Assembly: GCA_963924555.1 (NCBI GenBank)
Contig: OZ004581.1
Coordinates: 2,356,001 to 2,420,000, forward strand
Direction: 5' to 3'
DNA: 64,000 nucleotides
Source of the DNA: Crambe crambe
Lineage: Eukaryota > Porifera > Demospongiae > Poecilosclerida > Crambeidae
Shown: positions 19,801 to 31,200 of the stretch, in pieces
How the letters are laid out: each line of letters starts with the position of its first letter
Position numbering within the stretch: the stretch's first letter is position 1
The notes under the pieces: generated by a model
Database searches by the model: none
What the model saw: the letters and a program-made list of their open reading frames with translations, nothing else
Told to the model about the DNA's origin: nothing
Position numbers and translations under genes: made by a program

Positions 19801-21200
19801 TGCGCATGCTCAGTTACCCAAGGTCATCATGAAAAGAAATGACCACAGGCTACACTGAGTAGATGACATCTTGTGATCAAAGCATTGAAAAAACCTAATT
19901 AATAATGAAACATGATTGGGACAAACGAAACAAGCCCCACACTATAGTGATGATGCAGTTGACATCACGGGATTTCTGAGAGTAAAAATGGTGTGTTCAT
20001 TTGCACTTGTGTATAATGCAAAGGTTGCCATAGTAACACATCAAAGGTTGTCATGATAACACACACTAGTGTGTTCAATTTAAAGTCAATACGTAGAACA
20101 CACCATTTTAAACAGTAGAGCTAGCATAAAAGACAACTTCTAGCTGCTTACAGCATGCTGCTGGCATTCAGTGCAGAGCTAGCTAGCTAGCTGCCTAGTA
20201 GCTATAGGTCAGCGTCGATGACGTTGAATAGTTAGTCTCACAGGCCACATCCCCACCTATGTAACTAGGACTTCGTATGTTCACGTAGTTATCAGAATAT
20301 GCCCTAAGAGGAGGTAGTCTTCAGAGAGAGTACAATAGTACTCTGATGGCATGGATCGCCCCATTCCTCTTAGAGTCAGCAACTCAATACCTTCAATGCA
20401 AACAAGTACAACTTAACCGTATTTCAGACGCCACGGCTACTAATTATTTCATTCTGCCAGAAAGGCTACAATTCGAGAGAGGCCACTAAACAGGGGTGAC
20501 TATTACTATTAATGGTTGAACAGCTAGTTACTAGTCATCCTCTTTTTTAGGACTTAGCAGCTTCACGAATCTCTTGATGGCTTTCGGCTTTCCAGAAAGC
20601 GTGTAAATGCAGAGAACTTCCAAACCAACTCTGATGGACTTGTACACATGATGGCTAAGAACGCCTTGAACAATGCTATCTACCATATGCTATCTATCAA
20701 ATGCTAACAGCGAATGGCCATGAACAAAGAATGGCCATACCATTTATGTGGGCACCTACGTACTATTCAAGAGAGACTACTAAACGGGGGCGGCGTCTGA
20801 TCACGGAAATACAGTGTCATATGAAAATAGGCATCCTCTATAATCAAGGCCCCTAGGGGCCCTCTCTAAATATCTATAGGGGCCCTATTTACACATGGGA
20901 GCTGATTTGGGCCTTTATAGTATAGGGGCCCCATGTTTGTACATAAGCAATTAATAATAAGCCCCCCCCCCCCCTCCCTTTTACACATGATCTCAGTAAC
21001 TGGTACATGTGGTCATGCGTACGTCCATATGTACATACATGAGGGGGGCCCTTATTTTATGGGGCTGGTGGGGCCTGATATTATGGGGACCCCCAAATTT
21101 TATGATAACAGGAATTTTCAGAATCTCTTCTACTAAGAAGTAATTTTTCCTTTCACATACCCAATGGAATGTTCAAATCTAGTGTGGGTTGCAGATCCAT
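16880..21200 (-). pseudogene. SAMHD1-like: SL-B: truncated duplicate of SL-A
   Basis: Almost base-for-base copy of SL-A from inside its penultimate exon (8803) up to the TRFEHSIG exon (12618). It lacks the first exons and the NDPIHG exon at the 5' end and the last coding exon at the 3' end. The FEHSIG exon (about 21155-21190) is cut after [11 protein letters not shown]. The exon that should read GHGPFSH (about 19460-19517) has lost a base relative to SL-A and reads GHGHFH in the shifted frame, destroying the core motif. Introns are duplicated too, so this is a DNA-level segmental duplication. The extra 900 bp before the FEHSIG exon is unrelated to SL-A and GC-rich around 20820-21070. Confidence 0.88.
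20820..21075. repeat. GGGGCCC-rich palindromic patch
   Basis: Short self-complementary motifs (AGGCCCCTAGGGGCC, TAGGGGCCC, GGGGCCCC) and a C-run at about 20960 occur within 250 bp of otherwise AT-rich DNA, inside the SL-B pseudogene. Function unknown. Confidence 0.5.
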
Positions 21201-21339
21201 ATCCATATCACAGTTCCATAAATTAATGACTGAAATAAATGCAACATGCTAATTGCTCCACCAGTGGTATTGGCTATGTTTTTAGAAAACATGGTCCTTC
21301 CAGCAAATATTAATTTTCCCAGTTCAGCTTCATCATTAA

Positions 21340-21439
21340 TATTTTTCTTATATTATGATATCGCATCATATTAACATACTTCAATTATTAATAATTGAAG
21401 TATGTTAATATGATGCGATATCATAATATAAGAAAAATA
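21340..21439. repeat. Perfect 100-bp palindrome with no spacer
   Basis: The two 50-bp halves, meeting between 21389 and 21390, are exact reverse complements. It lies between the broken 5' end of SL-B and the 3' end of the beta-helix pseudogene. It could be a real hairpin-forming site or an assembly or cloning artefact. Confidence 0.9.
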
Positions 21440-22566
21440 GAATGTCAACAGATAGACAAACAAATTTTCACGATCATTAATATTGATGGCACCACCAGCA
21501 TGAGCTGAATTGTTGGCAAATGTAGTGATTCCATTGAATGCTACAAGATAGAAATTATTTGTCTTCATTGCTCCACCATGTACATTCGCTGTGTTATTGG
21601 AAAATATGTGAAATAGTATGTCTCCAAAATTAACATTCAAGGCACCACCATAGCAAGCTTTATTGTTTGTGAAGGTAGGCTATACGTATCATATATTCTT
21701 ACTGTGGTATGTGCTACTAAGTCTATAGCACCACCACAAAAATGCTTGATTGTGTGAAAAAAGTGCTGTTGCCTTTATTGTAAGCTTCCCAGTATCACTC
21801 ATCCTTATGGCCCTTCCACTTCCTCTATATCTTCCGTTGCAAGAATCTCGAATCTTGCAATCTGTAGTTTCCTTGTGATATTTTACTGAATTTTGTGAGA
21901 AAATAGTTGGCATGGGTCCACTGATAACTATGGAGCTTTGTCCTGCATATATGGCACCACCTGACACATTGGCTCTGTTTCTGATGAAAGTATTTCCTAT
22001 AAGAGTCAATACAGTTTCACTCATAGCACTAATAGCTCCACCTTGGCTCCCTGTGTTACCTTCAAAGAGACAGTTTATGGTTGTACGTAATGATGGAATT
22101 GTCAGAATATATTGCTGGTCCTGAGGTATTGTAATTTTTCCAAGAAAAGTGGAGTCAGAAATTTATACTTTTTTGAAAAAAAAGAAAGCTGATACTCTCC
22201 TCCATGATTCAGAAAGAATGTCAGTTGCTCAATGATCAAGTTGGTTACACTTATACATTGAATAGTAACTTCATTCATGTGCAGGATATTAACATCAGAT
22301 CCTTTCCTCTCAAGGTTAGGTTGAAGACGTTAGTAAGATGCACTGTAGTCTGTAGTCTGTGATTCCCTGGCAGGAATAATTATGAATGTTGATCCTGATG
22401 TGAAGTATCTGTTACTCTCCTTCACATACTGACCCAAAGTAAGACATGGTTGATTTGGGCAATTGAAAGGTAGAGAATTATTTGGTTTCACATACTGAAT
22501 ATTTTGTGCTGAAGCACCCAGCACAAGTATCTGGACGTAGATCAACAGTAATGATAGTGACTGCAT
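21440..22566 (-). pseudogene. Right-handed beta-helix (pmp-like) surface protein, broken
   Basis: The reading starts at about 22566 with a hydrophobic signal peptide (LLLIYVQILVLGASAQ), then a cysteine pair in CPNQPCLTLGQYV, then repeats of the polymorphic-membrane-protein type: GNTFIRNRANVSGGAIYAG, NNTANVHGGAMKTNN and FANNSAHAGGAI. Such proteins form parallel beta-helices on the cell surface or are secreted. The sequence is not open: a frame change is needed near 22370 (after FIIIP), another near 22305, and others between the repeat blocks. The 3' end runs into the 100-bp palindrome, and only a fraction of the usual repeat number remains. I infer a decayed fragment; splicing cannot easily explain shifts inside conserved blocks. 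Confidence 0.7.
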
Positions 22567-22829
22567 CCTTAATTCTTCTCCGGGTAAGTCCAAGTGGTCC
22601 AACTTATGCTTATATATTATTAGCTATATGTAGCATATGATTAGGCTCCCAAAGTTTTTAGTTAATGTTTTTTTCCCCCAATTGCCGATCATGATAATCA
22701 ACCATTTCAATGGAGTTTTCACATTTTGTTAAACACTCCAATTCGTAATTATGATAAATAACCATTTCAATAATTTTCACAATTATTAACACTCCAAGAG
22801 TATAACTAGGGCAATGTTCAACATTCAGT

Positions 22830-23430
22830 TGACAGCGAGCGAGCAAGCAAGTATTCTTCAACGATTTTCATTTGCTGTTGAGTATCTGTAGCAATGTGCA
22901 GCATTTGACAGTGAGCAATTAAAGTAGCTGATAGGCTTCAGTGCTTGATATTGCTAAGAGTCATGTAAGTGGTGGCAGGCAGCTGCTTACCTCAAAACAC
23001 TTAGATAAGCCTAGTGCCTACAAGCCGCTTAGATAAGCCTCTTGTGCCTGCTGCCCAAAAGGCTGTAGAAATGTTGAGCTGATAGTTCATTTGTGCTTTG
23101 CTGTTGTGTTATGTAGCTAAGTGGCAGGCAGCTGCATGCATAGAAAGCTAAGTACTTACCACAAAGCACTTGGATATGTCTAGTGCCTACAATCCACTTA
23201 GCCCTACTATCCACCATGCTATATACAAAGCGATGTAGAAATCAAGCAATTGCAACTGGAGCATGCGCATAAGTGCACGCGCAGGGGCGCTACTATTGTA
23301 CGACACGTACGTACGTACGTACGTACGTACGTACGCCTGGGGCATTTTGGAGTGTAGACCTAGATATATATTTAAAATTTCAATGAGTCATGACCTGAGA
23401 GTCAGCTCACTCGCTTCGCTCGCTCGCTGC
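22830..23430. repeat. Dispersed repeat, inverse of 1-650
   Basis: Reverse-complement relative of the start of the window, with the same GCGAGCGAGC, GGCAGGCAGCTGC and TAAGTGGATTGT-type phrases. An (ACGT)n stretch lies at 23306-23334. No coding potential. Confidence 0.65.
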
Positions 23431-24246
23431 AATTATCACTCTGTTTACTGCATGCTAAATTGTCCATACACACACTAAAAACTAAATAGTGTATGTATAT
23501 GGTGTGCAGTAAACACTTTCATTTTTACATTGCATGAATTTTAAATGTAGCTAGAAGTTCTTTTCACACATGCTCAGAGTGTATAGTGTGTAGGGATAGT
23601 GGGTCAAAGGGCATAAGACACTTATATTATACAGGTTCTCATAGTGCACTTATAGCTAATGTTACTCTCTCTATCTTTCCTCCCTTGATCTCGATCCTTT
23701 TATCATTCTTTCTCCTCCCTCCTCTCTTCCTTCTCCATCCCTTCTCCTTTTCCTCCCTCTCTCTCTCCACTTCCTTTCTCCCTCCATTTTCTCCTCCTTC
23801 CCTCTGGACAGTTGGCTGTTTGCTCATTCGTGTGTACATGTATTTTAACTAGTGGGGGCAATATCTCTTATTGTTCATCAGGAGCCCAATACATCAGAGT
23901 GGAGCATGTGATGACTATAACTATGTGCACATCAAAACAGTACAAATATAGTGGTACTATTACACTGTAATGCTATATTGTGTAGTGGTAACACTTTACA
24001 TGTCCTTCTGAATGACTTACAGTAGCTATAGAAGCTGCATTATACAGTGGTTAATATTGCTATACACGGAGAACCAAATGTAAGCTCAGTAAAGAGAATA
24101 ATGATAAGATCTGTATAGGTACAAGGCCTGCATGGGCACTAAGGCCCCACTCACTCATCAAGCAAAAAAAATTTGTATTTTATAAAAAGTTAGCTTAACA
24201 TGACTATGTAGAGTAGATTCTTATTGCTTAGATAGGACTGTGCAAG
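23431..24246. other. Intergenic, pyrimidine-rich tract
   Basis: A CT-rich, CTCC-type tract spans 23665-23812. The overlapping open frames are low-complexity artefacts. No gene is seen. Confidence 0.5.
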
Positions 24247-25174
24247 TTATAATTCCAATTCTTTAAAACTGATTTTGCTTCTTATATCATCTTTATTGAT
24301 CCCCTTTTTCTTCAAGTATATTAGTAATTTGCTCTCCTCAAAGACTCTTGGGACGTTAATAAGTTTAGAAACCCTTTCCTGCAGTTAGTTAGAATAGTAT
24401 TTTACATGCATGTATACATGCTGCAATACATTGTTCTTTAACTACCTGTAGGATTTTACTATCTGACAGTTTTTTTCCCTCAACAAAATCATCAGCCTAC
24501 ATATAAAGAAAATATAGCTTCACATGATGGTAACAGTCTTTATCACACTGGAGGTCAGTTTACAATTGTGGATGAAGGGGTCTAAGTATATTCTAGTGCA
24601 GAGGCAGATCTAGAACATGTTGAGTTATTATAGCATGACTGGGAGGGTAATGTGGAGAAATACATGTAGCAGGCAGTAACTATTGGCCTGACCACAGGGA
24701 GGGACAATACAGAAGCCGAGAATTGAATATTGCCCGAACTGGAATAATTAATACTTATTGCACATTCCTGCGTTGAATATCATAATTTTTTACAGCCTCG
24801 TGAAATATTCCCAACCGAGGGTAGTAATAAATATGATATTCAACAAAGGAGTGTATTTTATTATATAAGTGGATTCTACTGTTGGTTCCAGCCAGGCGGC
24901 TACATATGCCAGTGTAGGAAGTTGTAATGTGAACCTGTAATGCACTTGGATAAGCCTATCAGCCTACCAGACCTATAAACAACTAAGATAAACCAATGCA
25001 CTTTGACAAACCGCTGTAGAATTCAATTAAGCTTGCCTATCATCTTCAGAAATGTGGCCAAAAACATTACTAGGCTAGTTTGTGCATGCGTAGACAACAT
25101 AGATAAGGTGTTGAATAATGCCATTGAGTACCGTGAATTATTCAACGGTAACAGACTAATCAGATTGCTTGAAT

Positions 25175-25239
<65 letters not shown>

Positions 25240-28200
25240 ATACATTATTATATGACTTCTTAAAAAATAGTTCATGCACAAGCTATATGTTGTACAAGAG
25301 ACTAACTACTTCTTGTTCAGCTAGCTGTTCAGTGTGGAAAACCCCTAAATTTGTTAGGTAACTAGTGTGAAGTACAGTTATTGACCCATCTCTCCATGCA
25401 ATACAGGCTCATATAGCACACCTATTGACCAATCAGATTTGCAGTATGCAGAGTAGTAGCTATTATAATTACTGTATAGTTATAGAGAGAAATAATTACG
25501 GAGAAGTGCATCATACTAACTATACAATGTTTAATATATGGAACTATGCCATTGTCATAATCATTTTAGGGTGTAGCTATAGCTATATAAATTACTGGCA
25601 TTCCATATTTCTTACGTACAATCTTCTCCTTTTCAAAGAAATAAATATCCTTCACTGGATCAATGCTTTTTTCTGATGTAAACTTGGTAACCACTTGCTA
25701 AATTATAAAAATTGAGTAAATTGTACGTATAGCTATTTCTTTGTCTTATTAGTAATGGCTAGTGTATCTTATTACCTTAATATCTGTTGATTCTTCTTGT
25801 TTCTCAGTTAATGCTTGGCAATAAAAAAAGACTAAATCCTCCTTCTCTACATCTTTTAGATAGATTGATTTCAAGATCTGCATATAGAGTATAGGAAAAT
25901 GCAAAAAACAAAAAAACATAGTAGTTGGCTGGATTCAAAGTTATTTACCTCCTTTTCATGAACATGTTTTTCAGCAATAATCTCATAAATCTCCCGACAT
26001 TGTATTCTCCTTATAAGCTCTCGGGCCTGAAGTAGTAAAAGGAATAGAGTATTATTGTTGATAGGCATAGCTAGTCAGTATAGTTTTATGACTCTGGGTA
26101 CCTTTATTAATGAGTCATCATTTGTTTCAACTGGCACAGCATGCATAATATGATTCAGAATGCCATCTGATAGTGCCAAATATCCTGTCAAATCAGCACG
26201 TTCAATAATTGCCATCTCCAATGCTTTCTTCAAAGAAATTCTTGTTGGCTTTTTATCTTCAATGATAATCTCCACATCTTGAATTAAAATAAGGATATCT
26301 TCAATCCTGTATCAAGATGATGGGCATACTTTTTTAGGTTAATATAATTGCATCCAGCTATAATATCAACTCACATTAAGTCTATTAGTATTCCTTTAGA
26401 ATGTTGATAAGCCTTTTGATGCAACAAACTCCGAGTTCGAAACATGCCATAGATATTATTTACTTCCTGCATAATCATGTAATAGAATTAGCTTCTTAGT
26501 GCTATTCAGCATAGCGAGCGAGCAACCTGAGAGTTCATGACCCATTGAAAATCCCCCCCCCCCCCCCAGGTATGCATCCTGTTAGTAGCACCCTGCATGT
26601 GCATAATGATTTCTGTTAATAGGCTTATCTAGCTAAGTCGATTGTAGACACTATATAGGCAGCTGTACCACCATCATTTACATAACTCTTAGCTAAGGTT
26701 GAAGCACAAACTGAGTTCAGGAGCCTATCAGCTCTTTACTTCCTCGCTCGCTCGCTTGCTTGTTGTTGAATGTTGCACATTGGCTCTATATATTATATAG
26801 TCACCAAGATTGTTAATAAACATTGAAATTTATAAAGTGAAAACCAGGCCTGCTTATTGTGACCATGTGTATGAGCAAGCTTAAGTAAACCACTTACATG
26901 ATTAGACAGGCTTCACTGTATGATAGTATTCTAATTTATTGTATTGACCTTATCTCTGAATCCAATATGTAATTCATGTTCTGTAATCGTTTTCACTTTG
27001 ACTATCGTACTTAATTCCATGGAGCGTCTGGATAATGAATTGATAAATAATTTTTACGGCATATGCTTTTTCAGAGTATATATAGGGTCACATCTCTGGT
27101 ATAAAATTAAATGCTCTGAATCAACTAGGTGATGTCTTGTTTACAATTATCATGTTAATTTATTTTTGTTGCTACAGCTTAGCTTTTACACTATTTTGTA
27201 TAAGGTAATTAATTTTTATGTGATTAATTCATTGTTAGCATCAATAAATTTCCCAATTTACAGTAGAAAGATAATTCTGTAGCTGAAATAGTACCTCCAA
27301 GTGAACTCATTACTGAGTCCGAGATAATAGCAGTCTCTGGCGAAATAGTCCCATTTATCCACATCCATGCCATTATCTGAGTTATTTACAATCTAAATGT
27401 TAAATAGAGCAATCTGATTGGTTACTATAAAATTTGATAATAATCTCCAAGAGGGATATAAACCTCAAATGGATTTAGTAACCCTAGCTCTCAGGGCATA
27501 TACATGTAGCTAGCTACCTGTAGTTTACTAAAAAAATTTTGGATATGACTTATAGAAATGAAGGTTAGCTAATATAAATTACCTCATAAAGGAAGTTTAA
27601 ATATAATTTTTCATTGTGAAGAGTTTCAAATGATATCTGCATGAAATGCATGCTATAATATTAATGGTAAAAATTATGTTACCCTCACTTTTAAATCTTC
27701 TGCAACAATTGATTCACCAATAATCATACTTTCAATCATCTTCACGTGTTTTTCCATCAGTCCATAATCTCTGAATAAAGCCAATACTACTGGATAGTCT
27801 AGAAGGATCTTTTTGAATATCAACTGAGAGAGTTCTTGACGTGTAAGAAATTGATCTTCAGGCTATGAATATTAAAACATTTTTTATTATGTTATGTTAT
27901 GTTTTGTTTTGTTTTAACAACGTACAATGAGTTTCTTGGATACTTTTTTGAATACATGTGAAAAAGGACCAAAACCTATGTATAAGAATTTATGTAATAG
28001 TTATCCTGAGTATGGGGGGTGTATCTAGCGCCAGAGCTTTAAATCCAGATACTTATCAGAGAGTGCTACCGCACTCTCTACGTAGGCTTGACACGCAAAA
28101 CGCCCACACTCATTATAATAATAATAATAATCTTCTTCTTGATAGCCATAACTCCCGACTGCTTCATCCTATATCTACGATCTTGGTACCATATTGAAGC

Positions 28201-31200
28201 TCTACACCTGATCTAAGGAATGGTATTGTTCAAATTGAAGTAGGGTAGGTGTGGGTATTATGAGTCAGTCCCTATTATGGGTTCACCACTTGATAGGAAT
28301 CTAAAAGAGTTGATACTTTAGATATGAAAACTTAATCATTTTTTGGTCTTTTGATCAAATAAAATCATCCAGAAAATGCCTTATTCATACATAAACATAA
28401 TCTTAAATGAGAAGTTTAAAAATGGGTACAACGTAACCAATCTGAATAAAAAAAGTGCAGGGAAGCGCAATGATGCCACAAGATGGAGTAAAAAATGAAT
28501 TTTAAAGTAATCTAAGGTTATTATTTTTATTTTGTAGAAATCTTAGCTACATTATCAATTTTTAGAGACAAAAATCAAGCCAGCGACTCATAATTCATAC
28601 CTATGACTCATAATACCTTCCTGAGTATGTTATGTAAGATCATATAAACTCCTATCTACGTACAAGATGCAATATTTTTATTACTTTCTCCACACATTAG
28701 TTCTACATAACCTATTTTATATCTGGAGCAATTTTCAGGATTCTAAGATAGTCCATTTCCAAGAAAAGAGCAACAATACTTAGCTGACTCATAATACCCA
28801 CACCTACCCTAAAGCTCAAGTCCTAACTGTCAATTGCCGTCCGAGTGCCTTCGTGGAGCCATAACTCTAGTCTGGCGGGCGATGACCCCTGGTAAAAAAT
28901 AGGGGTCTGGTGACACCCTATGCCGAACCAGTTTTTATCCCACGATTCTGGGGGGAAGTTGCAGTATCGTGAATATCATTAGCGCGACCAAAGAATTCAA
29001 TTAGCCAAAGAGCGACTTCCGCATGGCTGAATCTTGCTGCAATTGGGCGCCATAGATTTTCCATGCATGGAGCCCGAGACTGAATCTTTGAAGGTTGAGT
29101 CAGCTAAGCACCAGGCGATCTACAGTTGCAGGTTTCAAGAGATGTTTTTGGGATCTTGCCTACGGGGTATGGGAAAAGTCTTTGCTATGGACATTCGACA
29201 AGATCTGCAGCTCTGGATCCCCTGAGCCATCTATAGTTTGTGCTTTGACTGAAGAAGCATCGCGCAGGCGGCTGACCGTGGTTTTTTCTGTGACCGCGAT
29301 GACGTCCTCAATTCGCGCGCTGATCACATTCGTATTCTATTAGAACTGGTACGGTATAGCGGTGTCACCAGACCCCTATTTTTTACCAGGGGTCGTCGCC
29401 CGCCAGACTACCATAACTCCCGACTGCTTCATCCTATATCTACGATCTTGGTACCATCTTGAAGCTCTACACCTCAGGTAAGGAATGGTATATCGTTCAA
29501 ATTGATCAAATTGAAGTAAAGCTCAAGTCCTAACTGTCAATTGCCGTTCGAGTGCCTTCGTGGACGACTCAAATTCTCGAACACTTCGTAGACAGCAAAG
29601 TTAGTTTATACACTTCATAGACGCTACGTAGACGTTTCGTAGACAACATTAGAACGCTAGAACGCTTCGTAGACACTGCTAAGAAAAAAACTGTCTTGCT
29701 GAGTTGCAGTGGGCGTGGTAAGGTTATTTGGTAAAGGGTCGTTCTTGCCATCTTTAGCCACGCCCCTTGAAGAAGTGTGCATACAAGTGAGAGTAAAAAT
29801 ATTTCTTCTAAATGAAAGACAGGCGTAGAGGGGGGCTGAGGGGGCTGGAGCCCCTCCCCCCAATGTTTTTCAAGGGGGGGCAGAGCCCCCCTATCAGTGG
29901 CGTATCTAGAATTTAAGCTAGGAGGGTGCTGAGATAATGTGAGCGCGCGCGAAATTTTCTCGAACTACGCCCACTTTTGATTAACCACACCCTCTTTATT
30001 ATGCCCAGATGATGGCCTAAGTACTAGCTACCCCACTTTACCAGCGTACAGGATCAGAAGTGAGAAGGCATTCAGTTTGAGACACTGGTGCAGACCATAG
30101 ATACTGTACATACATGAGTAGGGATAGGAAACGCGCGCAATTAATTGATTCTATTTTTGATCATCCGCGTTATGCTCACGTGATAATAATAATTAATGTT
30201 GTTGCTAAGAGAAATTGTCTACTCCCGGAATTATATGCTCGCAAAATAATGAATAAGGTCAAGAAAGTAATTTCTTTAATTCTTGAAAGCCCAGAGTACC
30301 TTCTGGATACACCAAGGAACACCATCACATTGTCATTACTTGTCCATTCTCCTCTTTCTTTTTGGGAGGGGGGTTTCATCAATGACTATTTCTTTTTGTC
30401 TTCTTCTCTTTCTGCAATTTCCTCTGACAGGGTCAAGTGCCACTGAACCCTGCAATCTCAGCGAAGTAGTGTTATCCATAAACTGTTTTACAGTAGGATT
30501 GTCATTCCGGCCACCACAGGCACGTTGCTTGCCAAAGAATTCTTCCACAGGATCTTGACAGAATCTTTCACTGAATAAGTACTTCACCCCATGTTGTCTC
30601 AAGAGGTACTTTGCCATATCTACAAAGGAGTTCACTGCAACATGCTGCATGGGGTACTTTAAAAGTTGATGAGGTTATTGCATGCACTGAATATAGCTGT
30701 TTTATCCTCTATACCAGTTATCTTTAGGCCATCCAGAGTCTCCCTAGAGAGGCACATCATTTTCTTCTGTCCTTTTGTGAAAGTGGTTCTTGTATCAACA
30801 CTATTCTGCCACTCCTCAAGATATCCCAGAAAGCAGTCCATACACATGAACAGTCCAAGAGCTATCACTTTTGATGGTAAGGCAGTATTTCATCATAGTA
30901 CATTCAGCAGACATTTTACAGAAAGTAATGCATTCATTCGTGAGTGGTGAGACATCCTTCCATTCTACACTAGGGAGAGTTATGCGCTGTTTTATGGAAG
31001 CCAATTTCATATTCACCTATACACAGGAGTTGACATTATTTTTTAGGTACCTATGATCATAGAGTACCACTTACTCTCTGCTTATAATCTCCATAACGTT
31101 TTGTACCCTTCTTTGGTGGGCGCCCTTTGGGCCTGATGATATACTCTGCTGTCTTTCTTTCTTCGTTTTTTTCAACCTTGAGGCGTAATTTTCGTTTCCC

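Larger units (their letters stand above)
28140..29565. repeat. Tandem repeat of about 150 bp interrupted by two transposons
   Basis: A unit beginning GCCATAACTCCCGACTGCTT and ending near GTGCCTTCGTGG occurs twice: 28145-28857, split by an insertion, and 29411-29563, uninterrupted. The intact unit acts as the empty site for the insertions at 28243 and 28868. Confidence 0.85.

Noticed and set aside
21912-22124. Plus-strand open frame over the beta-helix region
   Set aside because: Antisense shadow of the pmp-like repeats.
23586-23852. Ser/Pro/Leu/Phe-rich frame and its Arg/Glu/Gly inverse
   Set aside because: Low-complexity CT-rich tract. No splice structure or homology.
29034-29343. Two overlapping frames inside the 28868-29410 element
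   Set aside because: Short, no transposase motifs, and the element has the size of a non-autonomous copy.
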